From contig DXOJ01000843.1 in assembly GCA_019412865.1 (NCBI GenBank), forward strand, positions 1 through 11,801: a DNA stretch of 11,801 nucleotides, in the 5' to 3' direction. Positions 1-7,288 of the stretch are shown here, one piece after another. This DNA comes from Bacteroides sp. Lineage in GTDB: Bacteria; Bacteroidota; Bacteroidia; Bacteroidales; Bacteroidaceae. The position numbers were made by a program, and so were the translations under genes. The notes beneath the pieces were generated by a model. It saw only the letters and a program-made list of their open reading frames with translations. It was not told where the DNA came from and searched no databases. The first letter of the stretch is position 1; each line of letters opens with the position of its first letter.

Positions 1-129
1 GATTTTGTCGGTGAGGCGGACGGATACTTTTATTTCTCCGTTCGGGGAACTTAACTTTATTTTTTCTTGTGCTTGTACATTGGATACTAAATAATAAACA
101 AGCAAGGGTAAAAGAAAATACTTTTTCAT
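1..129 (-). CDS. Secreted glycoside hydrolase, probable GH97 family, 5' portion only (3' end outside window)
   Basis: The start codon is ATG at 129-127, and the frame stays open for 43 codons to the window edge. Residues 1-20 form a signal peptide: MKK, then a Leu/Tyr/Val core, then NVQA before Gln21. The mature protein begins QEKIKLSSPNGEIKVSV, which resembles the first strands of the GH97 N-terminal beta-sandwich, where family members typically read 'SPDGKxKVxV'. GH97 enzymes in Bacteroides are periplasmic alpha-glucosidases or alpha-galactosidases of about 650-700 residues. Only about 6% of the protein would be visible here and no catalytic residue is included, so both family and substrate are tentative. 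It lies downstream of the mannan operon on the same strand, behind a strong terminator, and so probably has its own promoter. Another secreted glycan-active enzyme with a similar beta-sandwich start is possible. Confidence 0.6.
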   Translation of the reverse strand, partial: MKKYFLLPLLVYYLVSNVQAQEKIKLSSPNGEIKVSVRLTDKI

Positions 130-180
130 TTTTCTTAAATAGTTATGTTGTCGTTTAATGTATTGATTACTAATATTGAG

Positions 181-188
181 CAAATATA
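181..188 (-). promoter_or_regulatory. Candidate Bacteroides sigma-ABfr -7 box for the GH97-like gene
   Basis: Read on the minus strand, this is TATATTTG, a full match to the Bacteroides -7 consensus TAnnTTTG. It would place the transcription start near 175 and give a leader of about 46 bases before the ATG at 129. I see no clear TTTG -33 box at the expected distance, and the region is AT-rich, so a chance match is possible. The terminator just upstream makes a separate promoter for this gene likely, and this is the best match in the gap. Confidence 0.38.
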
Positions 189-207
189 AACAATTTGAAA
201 TAGATAA

Positions 208-217
208 TAGTATACTA
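208..217. repeat. 10-bp perfect palindrome upstream of the candidate promoter
   Basis: TAGTATACTA is its own reverse complement. It lies 19 bases upstream of the candidate -7 box, close to where a -33 element or an operator would sit. It could bind a dimeric regulator, but short AT-rich palindromes are common by chance and I recognise no regulator site in it. Confidence 0.25.
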
Positions 218-316
218 AATAAAATAGTTTTCTGCTTGGGTAATATGAGGGTATGCTTTTATTTTATCAAAGAGCAAATACAGGAAGTGAAGTATTGACT
301 TGAATGTTTAGTTGTG

Positions 317-376
317 AAAATAAATAAGCTGTTCATCAATGACTTTGCAGAAGTTGATGAACAGCCTATTTATTTT
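317..376 (-). terminator. Rho-independent terminator of the mannan operon, possibly bidirectional
   Basis: The arms 317-339 and 354-376 are complementary over 23 positions around a 14-base loop. The core, GCTGTTCATCAA/TTGATGAACAGC, is perfect. The single imperfect pair is a G-U wobble in minus-strand RNA and an A-C mismatch in plus-strand RNA, so the hairpin is slightly better on the minus strand. The minus-strand 3' arm ends in an A/U-rich run (UUAUUUAUUUU). The plus-strand end is also U-rich (TATTTATTTTTC), so it could stop transcription both ways. It begins about 20 bases after the GH92 stop codon, which marks the end of the main operon. Confidence 0.87.
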
Positions 377-396
377 TCTAAGAATTAGTAAGATTA

Positions 397-2637
397 TTAT
401 TTATCGGACATAGATGGAGGTAATTCTCCTGTTCTTGACCATTTTGACGGTTTCGATCCCATTACAAATTCTAGTGTACCTCCTTCACATATGTCTTTAT
501 GACAGAACCAGTTTTTGTTAAGTGGTTTGCCATTCAAGGTCGCTGATTGAATGTAGATATTTTTGTCGTTATTCTTTTTTGTTATAACCTTCAGGGTTTT
601 ACCATTTTCAAGATGTATAGTAACTGAATTAAATACAGGGCTTGAAATAAGATATGTGTCCTGGCCTGCATTAGGATAAAATCCTATAGAATGAAAAGCA
701 TACCAGGCAGACATAGAACCGGAATCATCGTTACCCGGTATTCCGTCACGTGTCGTTTTATATCTATTTTTTAAAATATACCGTACAATCTCGGCTGTTT
801 TGTCTTGCCTGTTTACATAATTGTATAATGACGGAATTAAGAATCCTGGTTCATTGGCTATTTGGAATAATCCTATGTGATAACGTTGGTCCCATATCTT
901 GTGGGTAAAAAAGGTATCTAGTCTTTGAGTGAAAATCTCTTCTCCGCCGCACTTTTGGATTAAACTTTTCATATCATGGGGTACATAGAATGACAACTCA
1001 AAAGAGAAAGTCTCATAAGTAGGTTCTCCCCAATTTCCGCTTTTTAAGGTACTGAAATGCTCTTTATCCCAGTACTTTCCCTCTTCGTTTCTTGGCCATG
1101 CAAAGCCCGAAAATCCCAAACTTGTTATACTATCATTCCATGTGTTTTGCCAGTTAGATGCATTTTTATAGTATTTATTGGCAATATCTTGTTTCCCTAA
1201 ACGATCGGCTACCGTAGCGATAGCAAAATCACAATTAGAGTATTCAAAAGTACGTGTCAAGCATCTTTCATAAGCTGAAGAAACATAACCTAATGAGTTA
1301 TAGTCTGCTAAACCTCCACGGCCTTCTTTTCTTTCATCTCCTCCGGGAGCTACTTTTGCATTTTTCAACATAGCTTGTAAGCCTGCTCCATAATCAATCC
1401 CTTGCAGATTCTTTACCATTGCATCGGCAATCAGAATATCACAATTACTTCCTCCTTGAACACGACCATTATCATTACCACTACGTGCATCAGGCATGTA
1501 CCCTTCATTGTGGTATATGTCAATAAGTGAACGTACCATATTTGATTGAACGGAAGGGGTAAGCAATGTAAATAATGGATGGGTAGCACGGAAGGTATCC
1601 CAAATGGCATAGAAATCATCAAAGTTCGGTTCTGTTGATATCCATTTCGGATTTTCTCCGGTCTTGTCTACTGGCTGGAGATAGCAATGATACAAAGCTG
1701 TGTATAGTTTAATTTTGTCTTCTTCTTTTCCTGTGACTTCTATTTTATTTAAGATATTATTCCATTCGGACACAGCCTGAGTATGTACTTTGTTGAAGTC
1801 CCAAGTTGTTATCTGCTTTAGGTTTTCTTTAGCTTTGCCACAACTGATATAGGAGATACCGACACGTACGTTGATTTTTTGGTTTTCAGAGGTCGAATAG
1901 CTCAAATAAGCACCTGTTTTTTCGCCTGAATCGAATTGTTCGTTAATATTCGGCATTAAAGTATTTCCTTTCCATGTGCCGAAGCTTTCTGCCGGTGTAT
2001 CTGTTTCTGCATAGAAATAGACTGTATAGGCCTCTCCTTCATTCCAGCCTCCGCGTACACGGGTGTATCCTTCTATTGTTGAGTTGGAAAGTATGCGTAC
2101 TTCCGAACCTACAATTCTTTGAGTTTCGCATATTTGTAAGGCTAGACAACTGCCTAGATCAAAAAGAATTTTGGAGTCTTTGCTTGAGGGGAAAGTATAT
2201 TCATGAAAACCGGCTTTGCTCAATGCTGTCAGCCGGGCTGCTGTGCGATAACGCGGCAACTCAACTTTGTATTCTCCTAAAATGGTATTCTCGTTAGCAC
2301 GGGGGGAAGAATAGTCTTCTAAATGTATATCTCCGGTCAGAGGTAACATTAATACGTTGCCATATTTGCATCCTCCGCCTGTTCCGCTTACATGAGTATG
2401 GCTGAAGCCGTGTATATTGCCGTCAGGATTCCATCCGGCGTTCCAATCTTTATTGCCGCAATCGGGACCTAATTTTACCATTCCAAACGGAGTACATACT
2501 CCCGGAAAAACATTGCCGCCTCCATCTACGCCGATGAAAGGGTCTACATAGCGTGCATTGCCTGTCACGGTTTGTGCTCCGGCACTTGTTACTGCCATCC
2601 ATGTAGCAATACAAATTAATAGTTTTGTTTTTAACAT
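397..2637 (-). CDS. GH92 alpha-mannosidase, secreted (probably periplasmic)
   Basis: This 746-residue protein is a normal length for GH92, the calcium-dependent inverting exo-alpha-mannosidases. Residues 1-21 are a cleavable signal peptide (TSAGA before Gln22) with no lipobox Cys, so a periplasmic location is expected. The N-terminal beta-sandwich begins at VDPFIG (31-36) and carries the family signature FSHTHVSGTGGG (78-89). The (alpha/alpha)6 domain shows WDTFR (346-350), YMPD (380-383), YETFSFELSFYVPHD (541-555), NEP (595-597) and GNDDSGSMSAW (635-645). The Glu in the 541-555 block (probably E547) is the likely general acid, and D637/D638 lie in the block that supplies the general base. 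Asn before the Glu of NEP, rather than His, argues weakly against an alpha-1,2-specific enzyme; that point is from memory of the characterised enzymes. It is last in the operon, 27 bases after GH76, and ends with tandem stops TAATAA. Linkage specificity is not settled by the sequence. Confidence 0.95.
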   Translation of the reverse strand: MLKTKLLICIATWMAVTSAGAQTVTGNARYVDPFIGVDGGGNVFPGVCTPFGMVKLGPDCGNKDWNAGWNPDGNIHGFSHTHVSGTGGGCKYGNVLMLPLTGDIHLEDYSSPRANENTILGEYKVELPRYRTAARLTALSKAGFHEYTFPSSKDSKILFDLGSCLALQICETQRIVGSEVRILSNSTIEGYTRVRGGWNEGEAYTVYFYAETDTPAESFGTWKGNTLMPNINEQFDSGEKTGAYLSYSTSENQKINVRVGISYISCGKAKENLKQITTWDFNKVHTQAVSEWNNILNKIEVTGKEEDKIKLYTALYHCYLQPVDKTGENPKWISTEPNFDDFYAIWDTFRATHPLFTLLTPSVQSNMVRSLIDIYHNEGYMPDARSGNDNGRVQGGSNCDILIADAMVKNLQGIDYGAGLQAMLKNAKVAPGGDERKEGRGGLADYNSLGYVSSAYERCLTRTFEYSNCDFAIATVADRLGKQDIANKYYKNASNWQNTWNDSITSLGFSGFAWPRNEEGKYWDKEHFSTLKSGNWGEPTYETFSFELSFYVPHDMKSLIQKCGGEEIFTQRLDTFFTHKIWDQRYHIGLFQIANEPGFLIPSLYNYVNRQDKTAEIVRYILKNRYKTTRDGIPGNDDSGSMSAWYAFHSIGFYPNAGQDTYLISSPVFNSVTIHLENGKTLKVITKKNNDKNIYIQSATLNGKPLNKNWFCHKDICEGGTLEFVMGSKPSKWSRTGELPPSMSDK

Positions 2638-2664
2638 ATCTATTCGCTTTTGATTATTTTCAAA

Positions 2665-4209
2665 TTACAATAAGACGGTCTGGTCTTTGCCAGACTCCCA
2701 GATAGCCAAAAGGGCATATAACTCAACGAGTGACGCTTGCCTCAGAATCTCCCATTTATTCATTGAAACAGCTCCGCTTAAATCCTCGTCATTGATTAGA
2801 CCACTAATGTGATGTGCCTTACCAAACCATGCGTGCAACATTGTGTTGCGCACATCTTCCAGATATGAGGGATTCTTATCAATGGAATAAAGTTCGAAGA
2901 ATCCGCGGCACATGACGGTGTTAAACCAGGCATGCCCCGGTGCCAGAATATTAAAATCACGTTGCAGAACTTCTGAATGATAGGAAGTAAACCACTTTTT
3001 GTGGCAAGCTTCCGCAATTTGATGTGCTGCTGTCAAATACGACTCATTCTTGGTTATTTTATAAAGAAGGCAGGCTAATTGCAATGGTTGTCCTGAATTA
3101 TAAGAATATTTATTCGTCTCCATACGCCCAGGTTGGGTGGGGTCTTCTGGATCAGGAGAAACATTGTCGTAATACAGATGGTCGCTAGGGTCCTGCATAT
3201 AGGCTTGCAGCCAGTTGAAGCATTCAATAGCTTTATCCAGGTATTTCTGCTCATGGGTTAGTTGATAGAGCTTACAACTCAATACACCCGTCGGGGCAGT
3301 TGAACAAGTGTGCTTTGACTTGCTCGGTTCATTCAGCTCTTTCCAATGAACTCCGCCACCGCAAGTATTGTCCCATCCGTATTGTGATAGATAGTCCCAG
3401 ACGGCTTTGGCTTGATTTAAATAGCGCACATCTTTAGATATGGCATACCATTTTGCCATATCCAGTCCTATCCATACATTGTCATCATAAAAACGGTCGT
3501 TTCCCGAATCCGGATATACACTATATGCTGTGCGTCCATGGTCTGTTACCCAAAAATGTTGGATTCCCTTGAACATATCATCTTCTAAAGAACGATAATA
3601 TTCTTCCTGTTCCGTGTCTACGGATGCTTCTCTCAAGGCAACAAATGCGGATAATCCTCCCCCTTGTCCCCATACGACTGCATCTCCGTCCCAATATCCT
3701 TGTTCTTTAGGATAATATGTTTGCCAACATGTCCTAGGTCCTTTATGATAATAGTATTTTATGACACATGTCATCATAGAGTGGGCGCAGTCGAACATAC
3801 TTGTCTTTACATACTCGAATGTGCTCGCAAGTTGGCTTTTGCTTTCCGAGCGTAGCTCATTGGCTCCTATCAAGGTGATTGCAACCTCATATGTCCCTTC
3901 TGCAGGAACTTGCAATAAGTAATTTCCTCCATACTTATAGTTGTCACCATTCAGCACAATAGTAGTCCATTCTCCGTTTTCTCCAGACTCCGTATTCCGA
4001 TAAGCTATTTCTATCTGTATGTCTTTCACATAATTTGTTCTTATGAATTTCACCAGAATTTCTTTTTCCCGGCTTGTTTTGTATACTTCCAGTTGTCCCA
4101 CCGGATCAATCTTCTGGATATCTTTGTCTTCCACAGAATCGTCACTGCAAGATAGTACTGTGCATACCATGGCTAATAAAGATATAAAAATGATGTTTAA
4201 TCTCTTCAT
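2665..4209 (-). CDS. GH76 endo-alpha-1,6-mannanase, surface lipoprotein
   Basis: GH76 enzymes cut the alpha-1,6-mannose backbone of fungal and yeast mannan. The protein has 514 residues from ATG at 4209; a TTG two codons upstream is in frame, but ATG gives a standard MKR signal peptide. The lipobox is VLSC with Cys21, followed by SDDSVEDKD, an acidic stretch of the kind that sends Bacteroides lipoproteins to the outer face. Residues about 36-130 look like a beta-sandwich of Ig or fibronectin type that I cannot assign to a family. The (alpha/alpha)6 catalytic domain runs from about 135 to 510. Its FYDDNVWIGLD motif (240-250) holds the paired catalytic Asp residues D242 and D243. Other family blocks are CGGGVHW (283-289) and YSYNSGQ (368-374). 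The gene starts 13 bases after the DUF1735 stop. The domain has ten cysteines, several at positions I would not expect to be conserved. Confidence 0.93.
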   Translation of the reverse strand: MKRLNIIFISLLAMVCTVLSCSDDSVEDKDIQKIDPVGQLEVYKTSREKEILVKFIRTNYVKDIQIEIAYRNTESGENGEWTTIVLNGDNYKYGGNYLLQVPAEGTYEVAITLIGANELRSESKSQLASTFEYVKTSMFDCAHSMMTCVIKYYYHKGPRTCWQTYYPKEQGYWDGDAVVWGQGGGLSAFVALREASVDTEQEEYYRSLEDDMFKGIQHFWVTDHGRTAYSVYPDSGNDRFYDDNVWIGLDMAKWYAISKDVRYLNQAKAVWDYLSQYGWDNTCGGGVHWKELNEPSKSKHTCSTAPTGVLSCKLYQLTHEQKYLDKAIECFNWLQAYMQDPSDHLYYDNVSPDPEDPTQPGRMETNKYSYNSGQPLQLACLLYKITKNESYLTAAHQIAEACHKKWFTSYHSEVLQRDFNILAPGHAWFNTVMCRGFFELYSIDKNPSYLEDVRNTMLHAWFGKAHHISGLINDEDLSGAVSMNKWEILRQASLVELYALLAIWESGKDQTVLL

Positions 4210-4222
4210 AAACAAATTCTTT

Positions 4223-5227
4223 TTACCATTGGATTGCCTGGTCCTGATCCGGTATTGTTATATTAATCTTACGTTCCATAGTTAATGAACCTTCCGCTCG
4301 ATAAGAAGTAGGTACATTTGACGTAGTTATGTCATCATATGTATATTTGATATATAATACATAATAACGATGCATCAGGTAGGGTTGATTGGTATCCATT
4401 TCATCCCAAATCTCGTAGGTCGGATGCTCTGTGAGCTGGAAGTTTATTGAAGAATTTGCCGCCGTTATTGTCAGATTCCCTTTCTTTTTAGTCTCCGTAA
4501 CCTCTGAAGGTTCTTCAAATTTTACATTGATTTTATAAGTTTCCCTATCTATTGCATTATCTTCTTTCGTACCTGCATAGAAGAATACAGTGTTTTCGTC
4601 TACGACATGTGCTCTACGATTGTCTACTACCAATGGATCATTGCTCGAATTGGCAAAATAGATGTTCATGGCAGTTGCCGAGTAATTTCCTGAATAATCA
4701 TTGAATGGTAATACATGAAGCAGGGCTTTTCGCCATCCTTTCCGTTTGTTGGTAATGTACGAGGGGTCCTCCTCAATTGTCAATGGCAACACCCACTCTT
4801 TCGAAAGGTTCATTTCTGAAAACTTAAACTTGATAGGGAATAGTTCCTTTCTTGAACCTGCCGGAATATGGCAGGTGGCGGAAGGAAATTCGTAATTCTC
4901 CTGTGGTAGTAAGTTATACCATAAGTCTTTTCTGAGTTCGTGAAAGTTGGCTTCGTTCATGGCGTTCAACGTATCCGGGTCTACGGCAATCCGTACATCG
5001 AGATCCTTATCCAATGGAGTAGAACCACTGACTAGCACCGGAAGGTTGTAGATAACCTCACCATTAGGCTTGTAGCGGACGTAGATACTTGAAACCTCTC
5101 CATCATTAATTGGAGCTTTTAGTGAAACCATGTGAACATAAAGTTCGTCTTTCCATTCGTCATTGCATGCACTGAACGAAAGCAATGCGATAAACAATGT
5201 GGCTATATAAATATGTCTTTTTTTCAT
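4223..5227 (-). CDS. DUF1735-type surface lipoprotein, likely glycan-binding
   Basis: The protein has 334 residues from ATG at 5227. A TTG nine codons upstream overlaps the SusD stop, but ATG gives the standard signal peptide MKKRHIYIATLFIALLSFSAC with lipobox Cys21. The acidic NDEWKDE that follows suggests surface display. Residues about 30-155 fit the DUF1735 (BT_3987-like N-terminal) beta-sandwich: a regular VRYKPNGEVIYNLPVLVSG segment, a DPDTLNAMNEAN helix region, and the 'IPAGSRKELFPIKF' strand typical of the family. Residues from about 176 (NDYSGNYSATA) to the end resemble the DUF4361/BT_3044-like C-terminal domain. No catalytic motif is visible. Proteins of this type next to SusC/SusD are usually surface glycan-binding proteins, and that role is inferred from position. 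The domain assignment is by eye; ligand unknown. Confidence 0.8.
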   Translation of the reverse strand: MKKRHIYIATLFIALLSFSACNDEWKDELYVHMVSLKAPINDGEVSSIYVRYKPNGEVIYNLPVLVSGSTPLDKDLDVRIAVDPDTLNAMNEANFHELRKDLWYNLLPQENYEFPSATCHIPAGSRKELFPIKFKFSEMNLSKEWVLPLTIEEDPSYITNKRKGWRKALLHVLPFNDYSGNYSATAMNIYFANSSNDPLVVDNRRAHVVDENTVFFYAGTKEDNAIDRETYKINVKFEEPSEVTETKKKGNLTITAANSSINFQLTEHPTYEIWDEMDTNQPYLMHRYYVLYIKYTYDDITTSNVPTSYRAEGSLTMERKINITIPDQDQAIQW

Positions 5228-5246
5228 TCTTATTGTATATTTTAGA

Positions 5247-7277
5247 TTAATCAAAAGTTTCCCATCCCGGCGCCTGTGTCATTTTGCGGTTTCTTTTTAA
5301 TTCATTTTGTGGCATAGGCCAAAAGTACATCTTACGTGAGAAGTTTGCTTGTAGATTTTCTACTCGTATACGTTCATAAAAGCGTTCTTTTTTGCTTTCA
5401 GTCATCAGTACGTTATAGCCATAGATTTGTTCGGACTCTTCTACCGGAGCAAGCTTCCAGCGACGCAGGTCGTAGTAACGTTGATTCTCGCCCATGAATT
5501 CTACCTGACGTTCATGTATTAGTTTCTTACGGAACAATGTTTGGTCATTATATGTCTCCTCGTTGTAATCAGGAACTCCAGCACGCATCCTGACAGGCAA
5601 GACAGCTTTGCGGATTTCTTCTGTATTTCGCGAAACTGTAATTGGTTCTCCTTCCCAAGTTGTTACTTCGTAGCTACTACTCGGAGTCAATTCGTTTAGG
5701 GCTTCCGCATACATCAGCAGGATGTCGGTATAGCGAAGTGGTATGTCTACTTTATCATAGATTCTTCCGTTGTTCGTGTTGCAGTCGTTAGGGCTGACAA
5801 ATTTCATGACACCTATTCCTGTAGGAATCCAGTAGTCGGAACTGTTTTTTCTTCCGTTATCGCTACCTCTGTAGTACCATACTTGTTGGTTGCGTCTATC
5901 TCCATCTTGCGCACTTGCCAATGCCCAAAAAGCACCGTTGAATGCTACGCTGGCATAGAAACGCGGTTCGCGGTTCGCATATTCTTTCCATACTCTCGGA
6001 CGTATCTGCGGGTAAAGTCCGCGGTTGTATTCATCTTCCGAGACGAAACGTTTGTCTACTTCGCAAGTGTCTAGGAATGTTTCTAGATTGAAGCTACTTC
6101 CGTCTGCCATATCATAGGCATCACACTGTTTGATTGTCAGTCCGTGGCGGTTTCTTCCTCCGGCATTTGTGGGTAAATGATCGAGAACAAGATCTCTGAC
6201 TTGATCATTTAATGCATTGTTTCCTCGTGTAAATATCAATTCCGGATTTTCGGTAGCATACAAGTCTCCATTGAAAATAGAGCGATAAGAGGCGAACGGG
6301 TCAATGTCAGCCCATCCTTCCGGGAAATCTTTGTTGGAGTATACAGAGTGATAGGGAGGTCTTACGGTTGCCGGATAAGCGTTATCTCCTTTAGATTGAT
6401 AGGGAGCGGTGTATAGCTTGTATACACCGGTTGCGTTGGCTAGGTCAATGACATCTTTAGCCGCTGCCGCTGCTCTAGCCCACTTGCTTTCGTCATACGT
6501 CTGAGACATTAGCATGCGTCCTTGCCAATCAGTAAAATCAGAGAACTTATCGGAGTCACCGGGACGTGGGTTATTTATCGGACTTGCTGTATATAGAAGT
6601 ACCTTTGCGCGTACCGCCAAGGCAGCTCCTTTCGTACTGCGATTGACATTCTGTCTGTCTCGTTTCTCAGGCAGTGATCGGGCCGCCAGTGCCATTTCCT
6701 CACTGATGTAGTTCACTACTTCATCGTAGCTACTGCGTGGATAGGACATGTCCATATAATCTTCATCAATACTGATTGTCTCTTCAGGAATTAGAGGAAC
6801 TGGTCCGTATTTTCTTAGTAATAACCAATAAAAATAGCTTCTTAAAAAGCGGGCCTGTGCTTTATAGTCTGCAATTTCTACTTCTGACAGTTCTTCATTA
6901 ATATCTATATTGTTGATTAAGATAGAAGCCTGGCGAATACCTTCGTAGCAACGGATGTATGAATTGTTTGTCCAGGTATTGTCATATTGTCCGAATTTGA
7001 AAGCATTGTAAGTTACGGCTCCGTCACTTTCATTAAAAATCATATCGTCTGCAAAATTAGTTGTGGAATAGCCGATACGTGTGATTTCTAAATTTGTTTC
7101 TAACAGACAGTTGTAGCATTTGGCCAGCCATTGTTCCGTAAAATTCTTGCTCTTGAAAATTTTCTCTTCACTTTGACGATCTTTAAAAAAACGTTCCACG
7201 CTCAAATAGTCTGAACAAGAAGAAATACCCAGCCCAATGACTAAAATGGCTACTGCAGATAATATATGTTTTTTCAT
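5247..7277 (-). CDS. SusD-like outer-membrane glycan-binding lipoprotein (RagB/SusD family)
   Basis: SusD-like proteins form the lid over the paired SusC channel and bind the glycan at the cell surface. The signal peptide ends in the lipobox GISSC with Cys21, followed by SDYLSVERFF, the usual SusD opening. TPR-type helices include QARFLRSYFYWLLLRKYGPV (141-160), a hallmark block followed by PLIPE. The C-terminal hallmark LIHERQVEFMGENQRYYDLR lies at about 586-605, and WETFD closes the chain. At 676 residues it is at the long end of the family (often 450-650), with the extra length in the middle. It starts 11 bases after the SusC stop and runs in the same direction, the standard pairing. The start is the only ATG that precedes the signal peptide. 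Confidence 0.97.
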   Translation of the reverse strand: MKKHILSAVAILVIGLGISSCSDYLSVERFFKDRQSEEKIFKSKNFTEQWLAKCYNCLLETNLEITRIGYSTTNFADDMIFNESDGAVTYNAFKFGQYDNTWTNNSYIRCYEGIRQASILINNIDINEELSEVEIADYKAQARFLRSYFYWLLLRKYGPVPLIPEETISIDEDYMDMSYPRSSYDEVVNYISEEMALAARSLPEKRDRQNVNRSTKGAALAVRAKVLLYTASPINNPRPGDSDKFSDFTDWQGRMLMSQTYDESKWARAAAAAKDVIDLANATGVYKLYTAPYQSKGDNAYPATVRPPYHSVYSNKDFPEGWADIDPFASYRSIFNGDLYATENPELIFTRGNNALNDQVRDLVLDHLPTNAGGRNRHGLTIKQCDAYDMADGSSFNLETFLDTCEVDKRFVSEDEYNRGLYPQIRPRVWKEYANREPRFYASVAFNGAFWALASAQDGDRRNQQVWYYRGSDNGRKNSSDYWIPTGIGVMKFVSPNDCNTNNGRIYDKVDIPLRYTDILLMYAEALNELTPSSSYEVTTWEGEPITVSRNTEEIRKAVLPVRMRAGVPDYNEETYNDQTLFRKKLIHERQVEFMGENQRYYDLRRWKLAPVEESEQIYGYNVLMTESKKERFYERIRVENLQANFSRKMYFWPMPQNELKRNRKMTQAPGWETFD

Positions 7278-7288
7278 CTGTTTTTGAA

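Noticed and set aside
1974..2297. 107-codon plus-strand frame within the GH92 gene
   Set aside because: Antisense to conserved GH92 sequence, no start context, no signal peptide or motif.
4210..4215. TTG start two codons upstream in the GH76 gene
   Set aside because: The ATG at 4209 begins a normal MKR lipoprotein signal peptide, and TTG starts are rare.
5228..5254. Extended start for the DUF1735 protein overlapping the SusD stop
   Set aside because: The upstream start would be TTG and would add MINLKYTIR before a complete signal peptide. The ATG at 5227 gives the usual MKK start.
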